The notes beneath the pieces were generated by a model that saw only the letters and a program-made list of their open reading frames with translations, made no database searches and was not told the DNA's origin. Position numbers and translations under genes: made by a program. Source: a bacterium (GTDB lineage: Bacteria; Oederibacteriota; PGYV01; DSBP01). Taken from it: a DNA stretch of 5,579 bases. The stretch is taken from the NCBI GenBank assembly GCA_011049465.1, contig DSBP01000175.1:1-5579 (forward strand), in the 5' to 3' direction. Each line of letters begins with the position of its first letter. Within the stretch, counting starts at the first letter, position 1. Positions 1-4,810 of the stretch are shown here, piece by piece.

Positions 1-648
1 GATTTTAAAAGGAACAAAAAGAACATTCCCGCGGTTGTTGAGGCCATAGAATATGACCCCAACAGGACAAGCAGGATAGCGCTCTTAAAATACAGCGACG
101 GCGAGAGGCATTATATAATAGCGCCTATCGGGCTCGTAACCGGAGACAGGGTGGTAACGGCTGATGACGCTGAGATAAAGCCCGGAAATACGCTTACACT
201 TAAGTTTATACCTGTCGGAACGGTTGTGCACAACATAGAGATGACTCCAGGCAAGGGCGGTCAGATAGCGCGCGGCGCCGGAGCTTTCGCGCAGATAATG
301 GGCAAGGAAAAGGGCATGGCAATACTTAAAATGCCGTCAAGCGAACTCAGGATGGTGAGGCTTGAATGCTCGGCAACAGTCGGGCAGGTGGGGAATACAG
401 ACCACGAAAATATAGTAATAGGCAAAGCCGGGAAATACCGCTGGATGGGCTGGAAGCCGAGAAACAGGGCTGTCGCGATGAACCCGGTTGATCATCCCAT
501 GGGCGGCGGTGAAGGCCGTTCCAAATCAGGCGAACACCCGCGCTCGCCGACAGGCGTTAAGGCAAAGGGCTTCAGGACCAGGAAGAAAAAGAAGCTTTCA
601 GGCAAGTATATAATAAGAAGAAGGAACGCAAAAGGAGGGAACGGATAA
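1..648 (+). CDS. rplB: 50S ribosomal protein L2, C-terminal part (5' end outside window)
   Basis: L2 is a primary 23S rRNA-binding protein needed for subunit association and for the peptidyl-transferase region. The reading frame is open from base 1 and gives 215 residues, starting at the DFKRNK segment that lies about 60 residues into full-length L2 (about 275 residues). Recognisable blocks are EYDPNRTS (17-24 of the fragment), IKPGNTL, the GTVVHN and PGKGGQ.AR region, and NPVDHPMGGGEGR near 481-519. The DHP histidine equivalent to E. coli His229 is kept. The second histidine of that loop is methionine (499-501), and the downstream P-W-G tryptophan is threonine (550-552). The tail after the usual basic RRR end is extended by NAKGGNG, whose codons carry the ribosome binding site of rpsS. 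The TAA directly abuts the rpsS ATG. Identification is certain; the N-terminus is not visible. Confidence 0.98.
   Translation, partial: DFKRNKKNIPAVVEAIEYDPNRTSRIALLKYSDGERHYIIAPIGLVTGDRVVTADDAEIKPGNTLTLKFIPVGTVVHNIEMTPGKGGQIARGAGAFAQIMGKEKGMAILKMPSSELRMVRLECSATVGQVGNTDHENIVIGKAGKYRWMGWKPRNRAVAMNPVDHPMGGGEGRSKSGEHPRSPTGVKAKGFRTRKKKKLSGKYIIRRRNAKGGNG
633..638 (+). promoter_or_regulatory. Ribosome binding site of rpsS inside the rplB 3' end
   Basis: An AGGAGG lies 10 nt before the rpsS ATG and entirely within the last codons of rplB. With the rplB stop touching the rpsS start, translation of the two genes is probably coupled. The coupling is inferred. Confidence 0.8.
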
Positions 649-933
649 ATGACAAGGTCCGCCAAAAAAGGCCATTATGTTGATGAAAAACTGCTCGCAA
701 AGGTCATGAAAATGTCCGAAAGCGGCGACAAGAAAGTCATAAAAACATGGGCGAGAAGCTCGTCGGTATCGCCTGAAATGGTAGGATTTACATTTGCCGT
801 GCATAACGGCAAAAAGTTTATGCCGGTTTACATAACGGAAAATATGGTAGGGCATAAGCTCGGGGAATTCGCGCCCACAAGGTTTTTTAAGGGCCACGGT
901 GATCATAAAAAAGAATCACTGTCAAAGACGTAA
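649..933 (+). CDS. rpsS: 30S ribosomal protein S19
   Basis: S19 sits in the head of the small subunit, pairs with S13 and lies near the A-site tRNA. The 94-residue product has the family's usual length. It shows the N-terminal RSAKKG start, the KTWAR segment at 32-36, and the full S19 signature at 53-77 (NGKKF....ITENMVGHKLGEFAPT). The tail after RFFKGHG is basic and variable, as is usual. A small oddity is KKGHY at 6-10, where most S19 proteins have KKGPF or KKGPY, so the proline is replaced by histidine. The ATG at 649 directly follows the rplB stop and has an AGGAGG 10 nt upstream, which fixes the start. It is followed by a 24-nt gap to rplV. Confidence 0.98.
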   Translation: MTRSAKKGHYVDEKLLAKVMKMSESGDKKVIKTWARSSSVSPEMVGFTFAVHNGKKFMPVYITENMVGHKLGEFAPTRFFKGHGDHKKESLSKT

Positions 934-957
934 CATCACGGAAGGAGCGCTTAAATA

Positions 958-1305
958 ATGGAAGCAAAAGCTATCGGAAAACATGTAAGGGTAACGCCGA
1001 GAAAGCTCAGGCTGGTTGCCGGACAGATAAAGAAGAACGGCGTGTCAGAGGCGCTTACAAAACTTAAGTTTATAAATAAATCGGCGGCTCCGCACATAGC
1101 AAAAGTGGTGAAGTCCGCCGCTGCCAACGCGACGAAGAATTTTGGCGCTGACGCGGACGCGCTTTTTATAAAAGAAATCAGGATTGACCACGGGCCCACG
1201 CTTAAGTACGCGAAAAGATTTATTCCGAGGGCGCAGGGAAGGGCGTCGGGCATCAAGAAACGCTCGGCCCACATAGTCGTGGTTGTTTCCGACTCAAAAA
1301 AATAA
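958..1305 (+). CDS. rplV: 50S ribosomal protein L22
   Basis: L22 binds 23S rRNA early in assembly, and its long beta-hairpin lines the peptide exit tunnel, where changes can alter macrolide sensitivity. The 115-residue product has the family's typical size. The N-terminal half (KHVRVTPRKLRLVAGQI) is the conserved rRNA-binding helix region. The SAAANA segment at 53-58 and the hairpin with IPRAQGRASGIKKRSAHI (89-106) are diagnostic, ending in VVVVSD. No deletion is visible in the hairpin tip. An AAGGAG at 942-947 lies 10 nt before the ATG. The gene lies between rpsS and rpsC in the standard S10-operon order. Confidence 0.98.
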   Translation: MEAKAIGKHVRVTPRKLRLVAGQIKKNGVSEALTKLKFINKSAAPHIAKVVKSAAANATKNFGADADALFIKEIRIDHGPTLKYAKRFIPRAQGRASGIKKRSAHIVVVVSDSKK

Positions 1306-1323
1306 AAAGGAGAAGGCCAAGGT

Positions 1324-1965
1324 ATGGGACAAAAGATAAATCCTGAAGGTTTCAGGATAGGAATAACCAAAGGATGGAAATCAAGATGGGTTACCAAGAA
1401 ACACTTTAAAGAGTACCTGCTTGAGGACAACCGGATAAGGGAACACATAAAAGAAAAGCTTTACAGCGCGGGTATTTCAAAGATAGAGATAGAGAGGGCG
1501 GGCAACAAGGCGATAATAAAGATATTTACGGCAAAGCCTGGCATGATAATAGGAAGAAAAGGCGCTGAGGTGGAGGAGCTTAAAAAGGAACTGGAAGTTA
1601 TAACGGGCAGGCAGATGCTTATTGAGCCCAAAGAGATACAAAAACCCGAGCTTGAGGCTCAGCTTGTGGCGGAGAATATAGCGCAGCAGCTTGAAAAGAG
1701 GATTTCTTACAGGCGCGCCATGAAAAAAGCGATGCAGACAACAATGGCCTCAGGGCCGGGCGCGCAGGGCATCAAAGTTTGCGTGTCGGGAAGGCTGCAG
1801 GGCGCGGAAATAGCAAGGACTGAATGGTATGTTGAAGGCCGCGTGCCGCTTCAGACGCTCAGGGCCGACATTGATTACGGATACGCGATAGCAAAGACAA
1901 CTTACGGGACAATTGGCGTAAAGGTGTGGATATTCAAAGGCGAAAAGATAGGGAAAGAGGAATAA
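1324..1965 (+). CDS. rpsC: 30S ribosomal protein S3
   Basis: S3 forms part of the mRNA entry tunnel in the head of the small subunit and contributes to ribosomal helicase activity. The 213 residues begin with the canonical MGQKINPEGFRIG. A type II KH domain follows, with its GXXG loop as GRKG at 77-80. The C-terminal domain carries RRAMKKA at 130-136, matching the basic helicase patch of E. coli S3 around residues 131-135. The block GRLQGAEIARTEWY and VPLQTLRADIDYG (156-186) ends in VKVWIFKGE. The protein stops soon after this motif, lacking the longer basic tail of E. coli S3; short forms are common. An AAAGGAG about 11 nt upstream supports this ATG. Codon use is rich in AGG (9 of 14 Arg) and ATA (19 of 25 Ile). 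Confidence 0.99.
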   Translation: MGQKINPEGFRIGITKGWKSRWVTKKHFKEYLLEDNRIREHIKEKLYSAGISKIEIERAGNKAIIKIFTAKPGMIIGRKGAEVEELKKELEVITGRQMLIEPKEIQKPELEAQLVAENIAQQLEKRISYRRAMKKAMQTTMASGPGAQGIKVCVSGRLQGAEIARTEWYVEGRVPLQTLRADIDYGYAIAKTTYGTIGVKVWIFKGEKIGKEE

Positions 1966-1987
1966 TTTTAACGGAGGATTTGATAAT

Positions 1988-2401
1988 ATGCTGATGCCTT
2001 CAAGAGTAAAATACAGAAAACAACAGAGGGGCAGGATGAAAGGCCCCGCCACAAGCGGAAATAAGGTTAGCTTCGGCGAGTACGGGCTAAAGGCGCTTGA
2101 ACCATGCTGGATGTCGGCAAGGCAGATAGAGGCGGCGCGTGTTGCCATTAACAGGCAGCTTAAAAAGGGCGGCAAGGTATGGATACGCGTGTTTCCCGAC
2201 AAGCCCGTGACAAAAAAACCTGCTGAAACAAGGATGGGAAAGGGAAAAGGCGGGCCGGAATTCTGGGTCGCGGTAATAAAGCCGGGCAGGGTAATGTTTG
2301 AAGTTGACGGTGTAAATGAAGAGACTGCAAGGCTGGCATTCAGGAAAGCCGACGGAAAACTGTCCATGAAAACGCAGTTTGTCTTCAGGCACGAAATATA
2401 G
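1988..2401 (+). CDS. rplP: 50S ribosomal protein L16
   Basis: L16 joins the large subunit late in assembly and organises the A-site tRNA-binding region near the peptidyl-transferase centre. The 137-residue product matches the usual 135-145. It opens with MLMPSRVKYRKQQRGRMKG, a strongly conserved N-terminus that fixes the first of the two nearby ATG codons as the start. FGEYGLKALEP (29-39), ARQIEAAR (44-51), WIRVFPDKPVTKKPAETRMG (65-84) and the second L16 signature RMGKGKG...FW (82-93) are all present. Arg82 corresponds to the arginine that is hydroxylated in E. coli (Arg81); whether it is modified here is unknown. Cys40 stands in ALEPCW, where alanine is common. GGAGG at 1973-1977 lies 10 nt upstream. 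The gene ends with TAG. Confidence 0.99.
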   Translation: MLMPSRVKYRKQQRGRMKGPATSGNKVSFGEYGLKALEPCWMSARQIEAARVAINRQLKKGGKVWIRVFPDKPVTKKPAETRMGKGKGGPEFWVAVIKPGRVMFEVDGVNEETARLAFRKADGKLSMKTQFVFRHEI

Positions 2402-2416
2402 ATAACGGAGGAAATA

Positions 2417-2635
2417 ATGAAAACCCGGGAAATAAGGGACATGAACCCTGACGAGATAGAAAGAAAGCTGAGAGAGTTAAAAGAGACTCTCTTTAAGGCA
2501 GGCATTAAGATTAAGACAAAACAGGCGGAAAATACTTCGCAGCTTAAGATAGTACGGAAAGACATAGCGAGGCTTCTTACTGTATTGAAACAAAAGAAAC
2601 AGGGAACGGAGGCCGCAAATGGAACAAAAAAGTAA
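2417..2635 (+). CDS. rpmC: 50S ribosomal protein L29
   Basis: L29 is a small helical-hairpin protein near the exit of the peptide tunnel, next to L23 and part of the docking area for trigger factor and SRP. The 72 residues are mostly helical and charged. They start MKTREIRDMNPDEIERKL and contain LKIVRKDIARLLTVL (43-57), matching the conserved second helix of the family. The stretch after about residue 60 (QGTEAANGTKK) is a variable tail whose codons contain the ribosome binding site and start of rpsQ, so the two genes overlap by 17 nt. GGAGG at 2407-2411 lies 5 nt before the ATG. Position between rplP and rpsQ confirms the call. Confidence 0.97.
   Translation: MKTREIRDMNPDEIERKLRELKETLFKAGIKIKTKQAENTSQLKIVRKDIARLLTVLKQKKQGTEAANGTKK
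2608..2612 (+). promoter_or_regulatory. Ribosome binding site of rpsQ inside rpmC
   Basis: A GGAGG 6 nt before the rpsQ ATG lies within the coding sequence of the L29 tail. It supports an rpsQ start at 2619, overlapping rpmC by 17 nt in another frame. Confidence 0.8.
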
Positions 2636-2918
2636 AAGAAGGTTGGAAGAAGGCGTGGTTGTCTCCAATAAAATGGAAAAAACAGTGCGCGTGTCGATTG
2701 TGAGGACAGTAATGCACCCGCTGTATAAAAAGTATGTCCGCAGGACGACAAAGATTATGGCTCACGACGAGAAAAAGGAGTGCGCCCCCGGGGATACTGT
2801 TGAAATCAAAGAGGTGCGGCCCATATCGAAGAATAAAAAATGGATGGTTGTCCGCGTGCTAAAAAAAGCAGCCGCGGGACAGATGGAAGAAATTAAAGAC
2901 GGGAGCGAGCTATCATGA
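2619..2918 (+). CDS. rpsQ: 30S ribosomal protein S17
   Basis: S17 is an OB-fold protein and one of the primary 16S rRNA binders in the body of the small subunit. The 99-residue product begins with a short basic segment, then GVVVSNKMEKTVRVSI (12-27), HPLYKKYVRRTTKIMAHDE and the family signature GDTVEIKEVRPIS (58-70) followed by KNKKW. Typical S17 has about 85 residues; the extra 10-15 are an acidic, low-complexity C-terminal tail (QMEEIKDGSELS). It overlaps rpmC by 17 nt upstream and rplN by 4 nt downstream (ATGA), which suggests coupled translation on both sides. It ends with TGA, the only TGA stop in the window. Confidence 0.98.
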   Translation: MEQKSKRRLEEGVVVSNKMEKTVRVSIVRTVMHPLYKKYVRRTTKIMAHDEKKECAPGDTVEIKEVRPISKNKKWMVVRVLKKAAAGQMEEIKDGSELS

Positions 2919-3283
2919 TTCAGTCATTTACCAAGCTTGAGGTTGCCGATAATTCCGGCGCGAAGGAAATTATGGTAATAAAGGTGCTTGGCGGGACAAG
3001 GGCAAGATACGCCTCTTTGGGCGATGTGTTTGTGGCTTCTGTAAAAGAAGCCATACCCGGCGCACAGGTAAAGAGGAAGGAAGTTGTAAGGGCGGTTGTT
3101 GTAAGGGTAAAGAAAAAGGTGAGGCGGAGAGACGGTTCTTACATACGTTTTGACTCCAACTCGGCCGTGCTGATTAACGATCAAATGAACCCGAGGGGCA
3201 CGAGGATATTCGGGCCCGTGGCGAGGGAGCTGAGGGAGAAGAATTTCTTAAAAATTATCTCTCTTGCCCCTGAAGTTGTATAG
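2915..3283 (+). CDS. rplN: 50S ribosomal protein L14
   Basis: L14 binds 23S rRNA at the subunit interface, forms bridges to 16S rRNA and is the binding site of the silencing factor RsfS. The 122 residues equal the family's fixed length. MIQSFTKLEVADNSGAKE, the signature spanning 60-86 (AVVVRV...DGSYIRFDSNSAVL), and NPRGTRIFGPVARELREKNF..I.SLAPEV to the end are almost canonical. The ATG overlaps the rpsQ TGA in an ATGA. Upstream there is only a GGGAG at 2901-2905, weaker than most sites in the window, so translation may depend on termination of rpsQ (inference). In E. coli rplN is the first gene of the spc operon; here no promoter or terminator separates it from rpsQ. Confidence 0.99.
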   Translation: MIQSFTKLEVADNSGAKEIMVIKVLGGTRARYASLGDVFVASVKEAIPGAQVKRKEVVRAVVVRVKKKVRRRDGSYIRFDSNSAVLINDQMNPRGTRIFGPVARELREKNFLKIISLAPEVV

Positions 3284-3287
3284 GAGG
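3282..3287 (+). promoter_or_regulatory. Ribosome binding site of rplX overlapping the rplN stop codon
   Basis: The AGGAGG shares two bases with the TAG stop of rplN and lies 10 nt before the rplX ATG at 3298. The nearer ATG at 3288 abuts the site and meets a stop after two codons, so 3298 is the start. Confidence 0.8.
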
Positions 3288-3297
3288 ATGGGATAGG

Positions 3298-3624
3298 ATG
3301 AAACTCAGAATAAAAAAGAACGACATAGTAAGGGTTATAACCGGAAAAGACAAAGGCAAGAGCGGTAAAGTGCTGAAAGTGAACACCGGCACGGGCAGGA
3401 TAATAATTGAGAAAATTAATTTTGTCAAAAGGCACACAAAACCGACACAGAAGGTGCAGCAGGGCGGCATACTTGAAAAAGAGGCGCCTGTGAATATCTC
3501 AAAGGTTATGCTTATCTGCAATAAGTGCGGAAAGCCCACCAGAGTTAAGATAGGCGTCATGAAGGAAGGGAACAAGAAAGTGAGAGTCTGCAGGAAATGC
3601 AGTGAAATGATAGACGAAAAGTAA
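3298..3624 (+). CDS. rplX: 50S ribosomal protein L24, four-cysteine form
   Basis: L24 is an assembly initiator that binds the 5' domain of 23S rRNA and later lies beside the tunnel exit. The 108 residues start MKLRIKKNDIVRVITGKDKGK. This is the KOW motif, with the conserved GKDKGKSGKV at 16-25, followed by INFVKRHTKPTQKVQQGGILEKEAPVN. The C-terminal part has two cysteine pairs, CNKC at 74-77 and CRKC at 98-101. They are arranged as a zinc ribbon, as in the cysteine-containing class of bacterial L24. Zinc binding is inferred from the pairs. The gene is followed by an 18-nt gap to rplE. Confidence 0.98.
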   Translation: MKLRIKKNDIVRVITGKDKGKSGKVLKVNTGTGRIIIEKINFVKRHTKPTQKVQQGGILEKEAPVNISKVMLICNKCGKPTRVKIGVMKEGNKKVRVCRKCSEMIDEK

Positions 3625-3642
3625 ACTTACGAGGTGTGATAG

Positions 3643-4185
3643 ATGGCAAGGTTAAAGGAAAAGTATGAAAAGGTTGTAATTGAAGAGGTGATGAAGGAGA
3701 GAGGGCTGAAAAACAGGTATCAGGTGCCCAGGCTCAACAAGGTGATTATAAACATGGGCGTTGGCGAGGCCACGCAGAACATAAAGATTCTTGACGCCGC
3801 TGTCGCCGAGCTTACCGCCATAACAGGCCAGAAACCGGTGGTTACAAGGTCCAAAACCTCAATATCAAATTTTAAGCTGAGGGAAAACATGCCGATAGGT
3901 TGCAAGGTAACGCTCAGGGGCAGGAAGATGTATGAGTTCGTGGACAGGCTCATTTCCCTTGCGCTGCCCAGGGTAAGGGATTTTAACGGTGTCCCGAGGA
4001 ATTCTTTTGATGGCCGCGGAAATTATACGCTGGGAATAAAGGAACAGATGATTTTTCCCGAGATTAAGTATGACAAAATCGTGCAGACTCTTGGAATGGA
4101 TATAACATTTGTAACCTCCGCGAAAAACGACGGGGACGCTATGGCGCTGCTTGCCGGTTTCGGCATGCCGTTCCGCAAGAAATAA
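3643..4185 (+). CDS. rplE: 50S ribosomal protein L5
   Basis: L5 binds 5S rRNA in the central protuberance with L18 and touches the P-site tRNA. The 180-residue product has the standard length (178-185). Conserved blocks are VPRLNKVIINMGVGEA (28-43), the L5 signature region TGQKPVVTRSKTSISNFKLR (61-80) leading into ENMPIGCKVTLRG, the P-site loop region PRVRDFNGV (109-117), FDGRGNYTLGI (122-131) and the C-terminal AGFGMPF. The start ATG has GAGGTG at 3631-3636 upstream, an offset match to the 16S tail. I looked around the start for an S8 operator like that on E. coli L5 mRNA and could not recognise one by eye. Next gene rpsZ begins 16 nt after the stop. Confidence 0.99.
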   Translation: MARLKEKYEKVVIEEVMKERGLKNRYQVPRLNKVIINMGVGEATQNIKILDAAVAELTAITGQKPVVTRSKTSISNFKLRENMPIGCKVTLRGRKMYEFVDRLISLALPRVRDFNGVPRNSFDGRGNYTLGIKEQMIFPEIKYDKIVQTLGMDITFVTSAKNDGDAMALLAGFGMPFRKK

Positions 4186-4188
4186 CCC

Positions 4189-4195
4189 AAGGAGG
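4189..4195 (+). promoter_or_regulatory. Ribosome binding site that fixes the rpsZ GTG start
   Basis: AAGGAGG ends 6 nt before the GTG at 4202. It selects that start over the in-frame ATG at 4151, which lies inside rplE and has no site of its own. Confidence 0.85.
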
Positions 4196-4201
4196 AAGAT
4201 T

Positions 4202-4387
4202 GTGGCAAAGACATGTCTTATTGAGAAGTCAAAGAGGACGCCTAAATTTAAAGTAAGGCAGAAAAACAGGTGTAATATCTGCGGAAGGCCTAGGGCTTAT
4301 ATGCGTAAGTTCGGCGTCTGCAGAATATGTTTCAGAAGGCTGGCTTATAAGGGCGAGATACCCGGAATTAAAAAGTCAAGCTGGTAG
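4202..4387 (+). CDS. rpsZ: 30S ribosomal protein S14, zinc type (S14Z)
   Basis: S14 is a late-binding protein in the head of the small subunit, beside S3 and S10. This is the short zinc form: 61 residues, the exact usual length, with cysteines 24, 27, 40 and 43 in RCNICGRP and GVCRICFR. The ending IPGIKKSSW is canonical. The start is GTG, the only non-ATG start in the window. From it the protein reads MAKTCLIEKSKRTPKFKV, matching the family N-terminus. Starting at the ATG 17 codons upstream would overlap rplE by 35 nt and add unconserved residues. The gene sits between rplE and rpsH, the normal place for this paralogue. It may also be listed as rpsN. Confidence 0.98.
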   Translation: MAKTCLIEKSKRTPKFKVRQKNRCNICGRPRAYMRKFGVCRICFRRLAYKGEIPGIKKSSW

Positions 4388-4406
4388 GCAAAACGAAGGA
4401 GGAAAA

Positions 4407-4760
4407 ATGGACCCGATAGCAGACATGCTGACAAGAATAAGAAACGCGAACAGTAAAATGAAGGATTATGTCGACATTCCTTCATCAAAGGTTAAGCAGA
4501 ATGTGGTAAAGCTTCTGAAAGACGAGGGCTTTATCAAGGGCTACAGGTACATAGAAGACAACAAGCAGGGCGCGATAAGGGTTTATATGAAATACGGCTC
4601 AAACAAGGAAAAGGCAATAAAACACATTAAACGCGTCAGCAAGCCGTCCCTTCGGGTGTATAAGGAAGTCTCGAAAATGCCGAAGGTGAAGAGCAGATAC
4701 GGAGTGCTCGTTTTAAGCACGTCAAAAGGCGTTATCACCGGCGAAAAGGCCAGGGAATAA
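4407..4760 (+). CDS. rpsH: 30S ribosomal protein S8, prematurely terminated reading frame
   Basis: S8 is a primary binder of the central domain of 16S rRNA and, in E. coli, the translational repressor of the spc operon. The 117 residues start MDPIADMLTRIRNAN, continue with IEDNKQGAIRVYMKYG (49-64) and RVSKPSLRVY (76-85), and reach the S8 signature LVLSTSKGVITGEKAR (101-116). The frame then meets TAA at 4758-4760. Normal S8 is about 130 residues and ends (K/L)xVGGEvlCyvW. Exactly that ending follows the stop in the same frame (KVGGEIICEIW, 4761-4793) and terminates at TAA 4794-4796. With one residue in place of the stop, S8 would be 129 residues, full length. AAGGAGG at 4396-4402 lies 4 nt before the ATG. 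The product is certain; whether it ends at 4760 or 4796 in the cell is open. Confidence 0.93.
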   Translation: MDPIADMLTRIRNANSKMKDYVDIPSSKVKQNVVKLLKDEGFIKGYRYIEDNKQGAIRVYMKYGSNKEKAIKHIKRVSKPSLRVYKEVSKMPKVKSRYGVLVLSTSKGVITGEKARE

Positions 4761-4796
4761 AAGGTCGGCGGCGAAATAATTTGTGAAATCTGGTAA
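4758..4796 (+). other. rpsH: In-frame stop codon followed by the detached S8 C-terminal tail
   Basis: After the TAA at 4758-4760, the same frame reads KVGGEIICEIW and then a second TAA. This matches the conserved last beta-strand of S8, compare the E. coli ending with GLGGEIICYVA. No insertion or deletion is needed: the stop falls on a variable residue between the AR of the signature and the VGGE motif. The next gene's ribosome binding site overlaps the second stop, as expected if 4796 is the ancestral gene end. Single substitutions from AAA, GAA or CAA would create the TAA. The tail has no start or ribosome binding site of its own. Confidence 0.88.
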
Positions 4797-4802
4797 AAGG
4801 AG
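4795..4802 (+). promoter_or_regulatory. Ribosome binding site of rplF, overlapping the second rpsH stop
   Basis: AAAAGGAG lies 8 nt before the rplF ATG and shares bases with the TAA at 4794-4796. Its placement matches other junctions here only if rpsH originally ended at 4796. Confidence 0.8.
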
Positions 4803-4810
4803 AACGGCAA

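Noticed and set aside
1750..2751. A 333-codon open frame on the minus strand
   Set aside because: It lies wholly opposite rpsC, rplP, rpmC and rpsQ. Its product is a Phe/Ser/Leu/Cys-rich mixture without a recognisable family, as expected from the complement of Lys/Arg-rich genes.
2880..2920. A terminator or promoter between the S10 and spc parts
   Set aside because: rpsQ and rplN overlap by 4 nt, with no GC-rich hairpin plus T-run and no recognisable -35/-10 pair.
3288..3296. A two-codon mini-frame (ATGGGATAG) between rplN and rplX as a leader peptide
   Set aside because: The ATG directly abuts the AGGAGG, too close for initiation, and the frame is only two codons; chance is sufficient.
3600..3700. 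An S8 operator at the rplX-rplE junction, as in E. coli
   Set aside because: I could not find a convincing helix with the S8-type internal loop by eye; an RNA covariance search would be needed to support it.
4151..4387. A longer S14 reading frame from the ATG at 4151
   Set aside because: It overlaps rplE by 35 nt and adds 17 unconserved residues. The GTG at 4202 has AAGGAGG 6 nt upstream and gives the canonical 61-residue S14.
4758..4760. Genome-wide reassignment of TAA to a sense codon
   Set aside because: rplB, rpsS, rplV, rpsC, rpmC, rplX, rplE and rplF end at TAA at their expected lengths with a ribosome binding site and start close by, and TAG and TGA also act as stops here.
4740..4800. 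A frameshift as the cause of the short rpsH
   Set aside because: The tail continues in exactly the same frame as the body, and the length across the junction fits the family without any insertion or deletion. Only the stop codon differs.
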